A program made the position numbers and the translations under genes. Positions 1 to 5,289 of a stretch of DNA of 5,289 nucleotides are shown here, piece by piece (position 1 is the stretch's first letter; the number at the start of each line of letters is the position of its first letter). Under the pieces are notes generated by a model. It saw only the letters and a list, made by a program, of their open reading frames with translations. It was not told the DNA's origin and searched no databases. Origin of the DNA: an uncultured Anaerolineaceae bacterium (lineage in GTDB: Bacteria > Chloroflexota > Anaerolineae > Anaerolineales > Anaerolineaceae); assembly GCA_937890875.1 (NCBI GenBank), contig CALAEB010000247.1:1-5289 (forward strand), read 5' to 3'.

Positions 1-7
1 TGGTCAG

Positions 8-301
8 TCAACTTTTGCCAGAGCTGATCAGCCGCCAGCACGCTTCCAGATGAGAGGCTGCTTCTTTACTGACCTTTTTGGATACCTTTTTCATGACGTC
101 TTCCATCAGGCGGATGCCGCCGATTTCATAAAAACGCTCACCGATTTCACGGGCGCGAACATTCCGGCAGTTTTTATCAAAGGGACCGCCGGACCGCTCA
201 GACAGATAATCTTCTTTCACCCCGATCTGAATCAGATCCCGCGTAAGCCTTTCAACTTCAGATTTAAATTGAGATGGGTAGGATTTATTGAAAAACCACA
301 T
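8..301 (-). CDS. Small hypothetical protein, 97 aa, function unknown
   Basis: I do not recognise a named family or function. The frame ends in TGA at 10-8 and gives a soluble, charged, probably mostly alpha-helical protein without signal peptide or membrane segment. The centre (residues about 38-62) carries an SGGPFDKNCRN stretch followed by REIGERFYEIGG. The C-terminal third is lysine-rich (KKVSKKVSKE, residues 71-80) and ends in a helix containing HLEACW. It has two cysteines, C45 and C88, too few and too far apart for an obvious metal site. I chose the ATG at 301-299 because GAAAGGA lies 7 bases upstream and a promoter sits just beyond it. An in-frame ATG at 439 would give 143 aa, but it lacks a Shine-Dalgarno and would swallow that promoter. 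The gene is transcribed divergently from ridA. The RxxREIGERxxEIGG pattern resembles small uncharacterised proteins I associate with Anaerolineae, from memory only. Confidence 0.72.
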   Translation of the reverse strand: MWFFNKSYPSQFKSEVERLTRDLIQIGVKEDYLSERSGGPFDKNCRNVRAREIGERFYEIGGIRLMEDVMKKVSKKVSKEAASHLEACWRLISSGKS

Positions 302-308
302 AGGGACA

Positions 309-315
309 TCCTTTC
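309..315 (-). promoter_or_regulatory. Ribosome-binding site that fixes the start of the 97-aa protein
   Basis: Read on the minus strand this is GAAAGGA, 7 bases before the ATG at 301-299. It supports that start over the in-frame ATG at 439, whose upstream bases show no purine-rich Shine-Dalgarno. Confidence 0.7.
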
Positions 316-329
316 TTATGTTGAATGCA

Positions 330-357
330 ATTATAACATTTACACTCCACTTGAAAA
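330..357 (-). promoter_or_regulatory. Sigma70-type promoter for the 97-aa protein
   Basis: On the minus strand there is a perfect TATAAT -10 box (335-330), preceded by TG one base upstream (TGTTATAAT), so it is an extended -10. A -35-like TTTTCA (357-352) lies 16 bases further upstream and matches TTGACA at four of six positions. Transcription would start near 323-324, giving a leader of about 20 bases that includes the Shine-Dalgarno at 315-309. Assignment is by motif only. Confidence 0.6.
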
Positions 358-366
358 GCGTCTCAA

Positions 367-402
367 ACGCCGGAACAGCAGTCTGAAATTTGGTTCCGGC
401 GT
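367..402. repeat. Perfect 10-bp inverted repeat in the divergent intergenic region
   Basis: ACGCCGGAAC (367-376) and GTTCCGGCGT (393-402) are exact reverse complements separated by 16 bases. Neither strand shows a proper T-tract directly after the stem, so it is not a standard terminator. It lies just upstream of the minus-strand promoter (-35 at 357-352), a position compatible with a regulator-binding palindrome. The inner end also competes with a second small stem: GCGT (358-361) can pair with ACGC (367-370), which on the minus strand is followed by TTTT. What the element does is unknown. It could also be a remnant of an old terminator. Confidence 0.5.
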
Positions 403-495
403 CAAAAGCCGAGTTTATTGAAGCGGAAAGCAGAGCCATAAATCCGCAATTTGGGCATTATTTACTTTTAACATCCGAAACATAGGGAGGGCCGG

Positions 496-606
496 ATGAT
501 ATGCTACAATATGAAAACAGGGTACGGTTTCAAAAAAAGCATGGATTTTTCCGACGAGGAAACGCCGGGAACGAATCAAACCGCACTGAGAACAAAAGGA
601 GCATAA
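496..606 (+). CDS. Small ORF upstream of ridA, 36 aa, possible truncated DUF302-like start
   Basis: An ATG at 496 stands 5 bases after a strong purine run, AGGGAGG (484-490). It opens a 36-codon frame ending in TAA at 604-606, four bases before the ridA ATG. A second in-frame ATG at 511 begins MKTGYGFKKSMDFSDEE. From memory, DUF302 proteins start with a similar YGFxKxxDxSFEE pattern and then reach an ALxxEGF segment. Here ALRTKGA occurs at the equivalent spacing without a gap, and the frame then stops, whereas DUF302 domains usually run past 100 residues. It may therefore be a decayed gene remnant, a short leader peptide whose end overlaps the ridA ribosome-binding site (595-601), or a chance frame. 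The strong Shine-Dalgarno favours real translation; the resemblance is short and unproven. Confidence 0.35.
   Translation: MICYNMKTGYGFKKSMDFSDEETPGTNQTALRTKGA
502..510 (+). promoter_or_regulatory. Possible extended -10 promoter element for ridA
   Basis: TGCTACAAT is an extended -10 (TGnTAnAAT type), with TACAAT at 505-510. There is no recognisable -35 at 16-18 bases upstream. Transcription would start near 517, giving a leader of about 94 bases before ridA. It would lie inside the 36-codon ORF, so at most one of this promoter and that ORF's full translation is likely to matter in a given transcript. Confidence 0.3.
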
Positions 607-610
607 ATTT

Positions 611-997
611 ATGTACGAGAAAAAAATCATCACCTCTGACAAGATCCCGCAGCCAATCGGTCCGTACTCCGTCGGTGTCGCTGCCGGGAATTTCCTTTTC
701 ATCTCCGGCCAGCTCGGCGTCCGCGCGGACACCGGCGAACCGGCGACAGACGAGATTCGTGGCCAGACCCGGCAGGCCATCTTGAACCTGCAGGCGGTGC
801 TGGAAGCGGCCGGCTGCGATCTCCGGCATGTGGTAAAAACGACCGTCTTTCTCAGAGATATGAATGATTTTCCGGCAATGAACGAAATATATGCCGAATT
901 CTTCGGCGAAAACAGCCCCGCCCGCTCGGCCGTCCAGGTGGCCAAACTCCCCAAAGGGCTGGCGGTGGAAATAGAAGCAATCGCGGTAATTCCCTGA
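611..997 (+). CDS. ridA: RidA family 2-iminobutanoate/2-iminopropanoate deaminase (YjgF/YER057c/UK114)
   Basis: A complete 128-residue protein, the usual family length. RidA hydrolyses the reactive enamine/imine intermediates released by PLP enzymes such as threonine dehydratase, giving 2-ketoacids and ammonia; it is a cytosolic homotrimer with active sites between subunits. Family signatures seen are the N-terminal PQPIGPYS (residues 13-20, with Y19), FISGQLG (30-36), the central TRQAILNLQAVLEAAG helix and the C-terminal PARSAVQVAKLPKG block. The substrate-carboxylate arginine falls at R105 and the conserved glutamate at E120, matching the Escherichia coli numbering as I recall it; the non-essential Cys107 is alanine here. 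The start is set by AAAGGAG (595-601), 9 bases before the ATG. The stop TGA (995-997) is followed directly, in the same frame, by the glycosyltransferase reading frame. No polysaccharide role is evident. Confidence 0.96.
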   Translation: MYEKKIITSDKIPQPIGPYSVGVAAGNFLFISGQLGVRADTGEPATDEIRGQTRQAILNLQAVLEAAGCDLRHVVKTTVFLRDMNDFPAMNEIYAEFFGENSPARSAVQVAKLPKGLAVEIEAIAVIP

Positions 998-1981
998 ACA
1001 TTATGCGAGGAAAAGACCATCCTGCTGCTGCTGGACGCGATCAACCGGCAGACTTATCCAACCGCGCAGACAGAGGTCATTCTGGCGGATGGAAATTCCA
1101 CAGACCGGACCGTCGCGGAGATCCGGCGGTGGCAGCAGAATCACCCGGACTTATCGATCCGCCTGATCCAAAACCCGAAAAGGATCATCCCCGCCGGACT
1201 CAACCTGGCCATTCAGGCCGCGGAAGGCGCATATATCATCCGGCTGGACGCACACTGCATTCCCGCGGCAGATTATGTTGAGCGGGCAGTCAGCGCACTG
1301 CGGGCCGGTGTCGCGGACAACGTCGGAGGCCGCTGGGAGATCCGTCCCGGCGGGACCGGATGGATGGCGCGCTCCATCGCCAAAGCCGCCGCATCACCGC
1401 TCGGCGTCGGGGACGCCAAATACCGCTACAGCGAGGAAGCTGAATTTACCGACACCGTTCCGTTTGGCGCGTTCCTCAAAGAAACGTTGCTAAACCTGGG
1501 CGGGTTTGACGAAAGCCTGCTGACCAACGAAGATTATGATCTAAATGTCCGCATCCGCAAAGCGGGCGGAAAAATCTGGTTCGATCCGCTGATCCGCTGT
1601 GTTTATTTTTCACGGCCGGATCTGATCAGCCTGGCAAAACAGTATTGGCGTTACGGTTCATGGAAGCCCCGTATGCTGAAAAAGGCGCCGGAAAGCCTGC
1701 GCCTGCGCCAGCTGCTTCCGCCGGTTTTTGTCCTCAGCCTGATCATCTTCGGCGTCGGGCAGTTTTTCATTCCGTTCTTTCCAACTGTGTTATCATTGGA
1801 ACTAATTGCCTATATTATGGTATTATTTTTTGTCGCGATCCGGACAGCCGGTGAAGCCGACGACCCGGCAATTCTTGCCGGAATGCCGTTAGCGATCATC
1901 GTGATGCACTGCTGCTGGGGAGGCGGATTCCTCTGGAATCTGATCCCAACCATTGCCGGAAAGAGGAAAGAGACAGGTTGA
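998..1981 (+). CDS. ExoA-like family 2 glycosyltransferase with missing or unresolved 5' end
   Basis: The open frame from just after the ridA stop to TGA at 1979-1981 encodes 327 residues of a GT-A fold glycosyltransferase of the succinoglycan ExoA type, which adds sugars from nucleotide donors to lipid-linked polysaccharide intermediates at the inner membrane. Seen in order, counting from 998: CEEKTI (3-8), LADGNSTDRT (29-38, donor binding), NPKRIIPAGLN (59-69), RLDAH (82-86, the metal-binding DxD equivalent), DNVGGRWE (107-114), SPLGVGDAKYRY (133-144), TNEDYDLNVRIRKAG (176-190, acidic catalytic region), QYWRYGSWK (215-223), and a hydrophobic C-terminus with two to three membrane helices (about 240-259, 265-282, 292-316) including CCWGGGFLW. 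Missing is the first beta strand with the usual VSIIIPxRN. No ATG, GTG or TTG occurs in frame before 1364 (codon 123), inside the catalytic domain. The rest is intact, so this is a recent 5' lesion, an assembly error or an unusual start. It may be non-functional as shown. Confidence 0.8.
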   Translation, partial: TLCEEKTILLLLDAINRQTYPTAQTEVILADGNSTDRTVAEIRRWQQNHPDLSIRLIQNPKRIIPAGLNLAIQAAEGAYIIRLDAHCIPAADYVERAVSALRAGVADNVGGRWEIRPGGTGWMARSIAKAAASPLGVGDAKYRYSEEAEFTDTVPFGAFLKETLLNLGGFDESLLTNEDYDLNVRIRKAGGKIWFDPLIRCVYFSRPDLISLAKQYWRYGSWKPRMLKKAPESLRLRQLLPPVFVLSLIIFGVGQFFIPFFPTVLSLELIAYIMVLFFVAIRTAGEADDPAILAGMPLAIIVMHCCWGGGFLWNLIPTIAGKRKETG

Positions 1982-1983
1982 AA

Positions 1984-2034
1984 GGCGTCTTGTCTGGCTG
2001 GAAAAAATTCCGGTCCGCAGACGCGCCGTTTTTT
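1984..2034 (+). terminator. Probable Rho-independent terminator after the glycosyltransferase
   Basis: Three bases after the glycosyltransferase stop, GCGTCT (1985-1990) can pair with AGACGC (2019-2024). Inside it CTGGAA (1998-2003) pairs with TTCCGG (2008-2013) around an AAAA loop, with one G-U pair. Six T residues follow at 2029-2034, then a further T-rich run. A second GTCT (1992-1995) offers an alternative partner for AGAC, so the exact fold is uncertain. It separates the ridA-glycosyltransferase unit from the genes that follow. Confidence 0.62.
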
Positions 2035-2098
2035 GTCTTTTCCCGCGGATCATAAAAAGGCAAAATTGATCGAACCATAAATATGCAACAAGAGAAAC

Positions 2099-3523
2099 AT
2101 GGCTGAATATTCATTTCGTAGCCCAATCAAATCGCGGTTTAGCCCAAGAGAGCGCAAAATAGTCCTGTTTATCGGGGATGCCCTGGTTACGGTTGCAGCG
2201 CTACTCATTGCATTAATTACCTGGGCGCATGGGGATGACTGGCTGGGCCTGTCGCCGGAGTTTTTTGCCGAACGTCCGGAAGATTGGTTTTACCTGCTCC
2301 CGTTGCTCTGGATGATCATGCTGGCGCCGCTTTATGACCTGCAGAAAGCCAATTCTGTACCCTATACGCTCAGCTTTATTTTGCTCGCCAGCCTGATTGC
2401 GCTGGGGACTTATCTGCTGATCTTCTTCGTCGCCCCGCCGAAAGCGCTTCCGCGCCGCGGCGTGGCCGTTTTTCTGATTTGCGCGCCCGTTCTTTCCTTT
2501 TTGTGGCGGCTGTTGTATATCCGGCTGTTTACACTGCCGGAATATCTGATGCATACGCTGATCGTTGGAGCGGGAAAAGCCGGCACCCGAATCGCGGAGA
2601 TTATCCAGACTGCCAACCCACACCCGTTCAAAGTGATCGGATTTATTGACGACGATCCGCAAAAAATCGGCACGACCATTCATACGTATCCCGTGCTGGG
2701 AGATTCCAACGCATTTTATCAGATCATCGAGCAATATCAGGTCAGCCAGGTCATTATGTCCATCAGCAACCGGATGAGTCCGGAACTTTTTGATGCGCTG
2801 ACCATGGCAGAGGAAAAGGGGCTGATCGTCACCACCATGCCCACCGTCTACGAAGAAGTTTTAAAACGGATTCCGGTTTATCTTTTAGGAACCGACTGGA
2901 TGGTGCGCAGTTTTTATGACCAGGCGCATTCCAGCGCACTGCAGGAAATCGCCAAGCGCCTGATCGACATTATCCTGGGTTTTCTCGGCACCATCCTTTT
3001 TGTGCTGATTTTTCCGTTTGTTGCGCTGCTCATTCTGCTGGACTCCGGCAGGCCGATCTTTTATTCACAGGAACGGTTAGGACTGCGCGGAACGCCTTTT
3101 CGTATTCTGAAATTCAGAACGATGATCCAAAACGCCGAAGCGGATGGCATCGCCCGTCCTGCCTGTAACAACGATAACCGGATTACGCGCGTCGGGCGTT
3201 TTCTGCGAAAAAGCCATCTGGATGAAATGCCGCAGTTTCTGAACGTTTTGCGGGGGGATTTGAGCCTGGTCGGCCCGCGGGCGGAACGCCCGGACATCGT
3301 CAATGAACTGCAGAAGGAAATCCCTTTTTACCGCGGTCGGCTGCTCGTCCGCCCCGGAATCACCGGCTGGGCACAGATCAACTACGGCTACGCTTCCGGC
3401 ATTGAACAAAATGCCGTCAAATTGGAATACGACCTGTACTACATTAAACATCGCGGCCTGCTCCTGGATTTTTCCATCCTTATCCAGACCATCCGGACGG
3501 TTTTCGGCTTGAAGGGGAGATAA
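2099..3523 (+). CDS. Polyprenyl glycosylphosphotransferase (initiating sugar-phosphate transferase)
   Basis: A complete 474-residue membrane enzyme of the WbaP/WcaJ class. It transfers a sugar-1-phosphate from a nucleotide sugar to undecaprenyl phosphate on the inner membrane, the first committed step of polysaccharide repeat-unit synthesis. The N-terminal half has four membrane helices (about 21-43, 63-80, 88-113, 121-140) and a Rossmann-like domain with LIVGAGKAG (154-162) and VIGFIDDDPQKIG (179-191). The catalytic C-terminal domain starts with a membrane-inserting hairpin (about 287-315), then GRPIFYSQERLG (317-328), KFRTM (338-342), SHLDEMPQ with the family's catalytic Asp-Glu pair (D375, E376), LSLVGPRAERP (388-398) and RPGITGWAQINYG (418-430). 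The start has only a weak Shine-Dalgarno (AAGAG, 5-6 bases upstream) but fits the family N-terminus. The next gene begins 3 bases after the stop. The sugar transferred (glucose, galactose or a HexNAc derivative) cannot be read from sequence alone. Confidence 0.94.
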   Translation: MAEYSFRSPIKSRFSPRERKIVLFIGDALVTVAALLIALITWAHGDDWLGLSPEFFAERPEDWFYLLPLLWMIMLAPLYDLQKANSVPYTLSFILLASLIALGTYLLIFFVAPPKALPRRGVAVFLICAPVLSFLWRLLYIRLFTLPEYLMHTLIVGAGKAGTRIAEIIQTANPHPFKVIGFIDDDPQKIGTTIHTYPVLGDSNAFYQIIEQYQVSQVIMSISNRMSPELFDALTMAEEKGLIVTTMPTVYEEVLKRIPVYLLGTDWMVRSFYDQAHSSALQEIAKRLIDIILGFLGTILFVLIFPFVALLILLDSGRPIFYSQERLGLRGTPFRILKFRTMIQNAEADGIARPACNNDNRITRVGRFLRKSHLDEMPQFLNVLRGDLSLVGPRAERPDIVNELQKEIPFYRGRLLVRPGITGWAQINYGYASGIEQNAVKLEYDLYYIKHRGLLLDFSILIQTIRTVFGLKGR

Positions 3524-3526
3524 AGC

Positions 3527-5289
3527 ATGATCCCCCGCCTGCGAAAGAGCCTGCGCAACCGTTTCCTCATTCTGGTAGATATTGTATTCATCGTTATCTG
3601 CGTTTTCGGCAGTTACTTCATGCGGTTTGAAATCGGAATTACCTTTTTCAAGTATTTTCCGTCCGCACTCTGGATGGTGATCGTCGCTGTCATCATTAAA
3701 CCTTTCATCTACCGTTTTTTCGGACTCTACCGGCGGATATGGAATTACGCGAGCATTAACGAGCTGAAAATGATCGTCATCGCCGTGACAACAGCTTCCG
3801 CACTGGTATCCGCAACGCTGTTTGTCCTGGCGGCGGCCCGGCTGTTCATCGGTTTTCCCCGGCTGGTCCTGATCATCGACTGGATGCTTTCGCTGATCGC
3901 AGTCGGCGGTTCCCGTTTTGTGGTGCGTTACCTGGCCGAAATGAACAGCAATGCGAAGGCAAAGGTGCGCCAGAATGTGAAGCGCGCCTTTATCATCGGC
4001 GCCGGAGATGCGGGAGCGATGGTCTGCCGTGAGATACAGAAAAATCCGCAGCTGAATGTTACCCCGGTCGGGTTTATCGATGATGATCCGGCAAAGTTGC
4101 GTCAGGAAATCCATAATATCAAAGTACTGGGAAATATCAATGAGCTTTCCCGCCTGATCGACCGTTATAACATTTCTACCTGTTTCTTTGCTATTCCCAG
4201 CGCCCCCGGGCGGGTGGTCCGGCTTGCCTCCGACGCCTGCAGGGAAAAAGGCATCGATTTCCAAACCATGCCCGGTATCTATGAATTGCTGGGCGGAAAA
4301 ATTTCCATCAGCAAACTGCGCGAGGTGGATATCACCGACCTGCTGCGGCGGGATCCGGTAAAACTGGATCAGGAAAATATCGGTTCCATTCTGGTCGGAA
4401 AAATCGTCCTCGTCACCGGAGCCGGCGGCTCCATCGGACGGGAATTGTGCCGGCAGATTGCCCGCTGGAACCCGAAACAGATTATCCTTGTCGGACACGG
4501 CGAAAATAGCATTTTCGAAACCTATATTGAAATGCAGGAAACGTATCCGGAGCTGGTCATCTTCCCTGAAATCGCCGATATCCGCGATATCACCCGGCTC
4601 GAAGACATTTTCAGCCGGTTTCATCCGAACATCATTTTTCACGCCGCCGCGCACAAACATGTCCCCTTAATGGAATTGAACGCTGAGGAAGCGGTCACCA
4701 ACAATATTCAGGGGACCTGGAACATGGTAAAAACAACCAACAAGTATCAGGCTGAACGATTTGTGATGATTTCCACCGACAAAGCCGTCCGCCCGGTCAA
4801 CATTATGGGCGCGACCAAACGGATCGCCGAAAATGTCGTGCTGAACGAATCCCAACACGCTGAGACAAAATTCACCGTTGTCCGCTTCGGAAATGTCCTG
4901 GGAAGCCGCGGCAGCGTTGTCCCGCTTTTCAAAAACCAGATCAAGAAAGGCGGACCGGTGACCATCACGCACCCGGAAATGAAACGGTATTTTATGACCA
5001 TTCCGGAAGCGGTTTACCTGGTGCTGGAAGCGGCCGGGTTAGGTTCGCATGAAGAGACTTTCGTCCTGAATATGGGCAAACAGATCCGGATCCTGGACCT
5101 GGCGGAGGACCTGATCCGCCTTTCCGGCCTGGAACCGGGGCGGGACATTGAGATCAAGTTCACCGGAATCCGCTCGGGGGAAAAACTGAGCGAGGATCTG
5201 TGGAACGAAGGGCAGTCGCTGGAACCCACCATTCACCCGGATATTTTTAAACTCGAACGTGATGACCTGTTGGACGACGTGAAATTAGC
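3527..5289 (+). CDS. Membrane NDP-sugar 4,6-dehydratase, CapD/WbpM/PglF type, 3' end outside window
   Basis: 587 residues are visible and the frame is still open at the right edge. Relatives are usually somewhat over 600 residues, so only a short tail is probably missing. These enzymes convert UDP-GlcNAc (or related UDP-HexNAc) to the 4-keto-6-deoxy sugar used to make bacillosamine, QuiNAc or FucNAc residues. Seen: four membrane helices (about 13-33, 48-66, 81-106, 112-128), a regulatory Rossmann-like domain with IIGAGDAG (156-163) and VGFIDDDPAK (181-190), then the SDR catalytic domain with VTGAGGSIG (296-304, NAD(P) binding), FHAAAHKHVPLME (371-383), ISTDKAV (415-421) and NIMGATKR (425-432). 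As known for the large-type dehydratases, methionine (M427) replaces the usual SDR tyrosine, with K431 four residues on; T417, D418 and K419 fit the catalytic TDK seen in PglF. RSGEKLSEDLW (549-559) closes the family pattern. The start has GGGGAG (3514-3519) 7 bases upstream. The 3-base gap to the phosphotransferase indicates co-transcription and probably translational coupling. Confidence 0.93.
   Translation, partial: MIPRLRKSLRNRFLILVDIVFIVICVFGSYFMRFEIGITFFKYFPSALWMVIVAVIIKPFIYRFFGLYRRIWNYASINELKMIVIAVTTASALVSATLFVLAAARLFIGFPRLVLIIDWMLSLIAVGGSRFVVRYLAEMNSNAKAKVRQNVKRAFIIGAGDAGAMVCREIQKNPQLNVTPVGFIDDDPAKLRQEIHNIKVLGNINELSRLIDRYNISTCFFAIPSAPGRVVRLASDACREKGIDFQTMPGIYELLGGKISISKLREVDITDLLRRDPVKLDQENIGSILVGKIVLVTGAGGSIGRELCRQIARWNPKQIILVGHGENSIFETYIEMQETYPELVIFPEIADIRDITRLEDIFSRFHPNIIFHAAAHKHVPLMELNAEEAVTNNIQGTWNMVKTTNKYQAERFVMISTDKAVRPVNIMGATKRIAENVVLNESQHAETKFTVVRFGNVLGSRGSVVPLFKNQIKKGGPVTITHPEMKRYFMTIPEAVYLVLEAAGLGSHEETFVLNMGKQIRILDLAEDLIRLSGLEPGRDIEIKFTGIRSGEKLSEDLWNEGQSLEPTIHPDIFKLERDDLLDDVKL

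Noticed and set aside
302..439. Upstream ATG (439) extending the left-hand protein to 143 residues
   Set aside because: There is no Shine-Dalgarno before 439, whereas the ATG at 301 has one, and the extension would contain the promoter and the inverted repeat.
1003..1018. ATG at 1003 followed by a frameshift at the GGAAAAG run to express the glycosyltransferase
   Set aside because: It would need a +1 shift, no ribosome-binding site precedes this ATG, no standard slippery motif or downstream stimulator is evident, and the product would still lack the first beta strand.
415..1044. Minus-strand open frame of 209 codons across ridA
   Set aside because: It is antisense to the well-supported ridA and its translation is serine- and arginine-rich without recognisable motifs.
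995..1045. Selenocysteine or programmed readthrough of the ridA TGA to make a RidA-glycosyltransferase fusion
   Set aside because: RidA is complete at the TGA with its normal C-terminus, I saw no convincing SECIS-like hairpin right after it, and readthrough would add an extra residue within the glycosyltransferase motif. A 5' lesion is simpler.
2035..2098. Promoter for the phosphotransferase in the gap after the terminator
   Set aside because: TTGATC (2066-2071) resembles a -35 box, but no -10-like hexamer occurs 16-18 bases downstream, and CATAAA elements nearby lack partners. A promoter is expected here but I cannot place it.
3077..4660. Long minus-strand open frame of 527 codons
   Set aside because: It runs antisense to the end of the phosphotransferase and most of the dehydratase, both with unmistakable family motifs. 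Its product is compositionally odd (Asp, Gln and Gly rich) with no domain, as expected of a shadow frame.

Overview
This 5.3 kb window is a bacterial chromosomal segment of moderate GC (roughly half, by eye). It is dominated by the front end of a surface-polysaccharide (exopolysaccharide, capsule or O-antigen) assembly locus. The small left-hand protein and the ExoA-like glycosyltransferase recall Chloroflexota (Anaerolineae-type) genomes. That taxonomic guess is an impression from sequence style, not a demonstrated match.

Layout. Positions 8-301 (minus strand) hold an unrecognised 97-residue protein with a clear ribosome-binding site and a good promoter. A 309-base divergent region (302-610) follows. 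It contains that promoter, a perfect 10-bp inverted repeat (367-402), and a 36-codon ORF (496-606) that looks like the first part of a DUF302-type protein. Next come ridA (611-997, plus strand), a reactive-imine deaminase, and then, with no spacer and in the same frame, an ExoA-like family 2 glycosyltransferase frame (998-1981) that has no usable start codon and lacks its first beta strand. A hairpin plus T-tract at 1984-2034 ends this unit. After a 64-base gap, a second unit begins with an initiating sugar-phosphate transferase (polyprenyl glycosylphosphotransferase, 2099-3523). Three bases later comes a membrane-anchored NDP-sugar 4,6-dehydratase of the CapD/WbpM/PglF type (3527 to the right edge, 3' end missing).

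How the genes work together. The dehydratase probably makes a UDP-4-keto-6-deoxy-HexNAc precursor. The phosphotransferase loads the first sugar-1-phosphate onto undecaprenyl phosphate. ExoA-like glycosyltransferases extend such lipid-linked oligosaccharides. The last two genes are tightly coupled and share the same front architecture (four membrane helices plus a Rossmann domain ending in a GFIDDDP motif). RidA is a metabolic housekeeping protein with no evident role in the pathway.

I found no convincing new multi-gene system. The most informative oddities are the two broken-looking gene edges on either side of ridA: a truncated DUF302-like start upstream and a start-less glycosyltransferase downstream.
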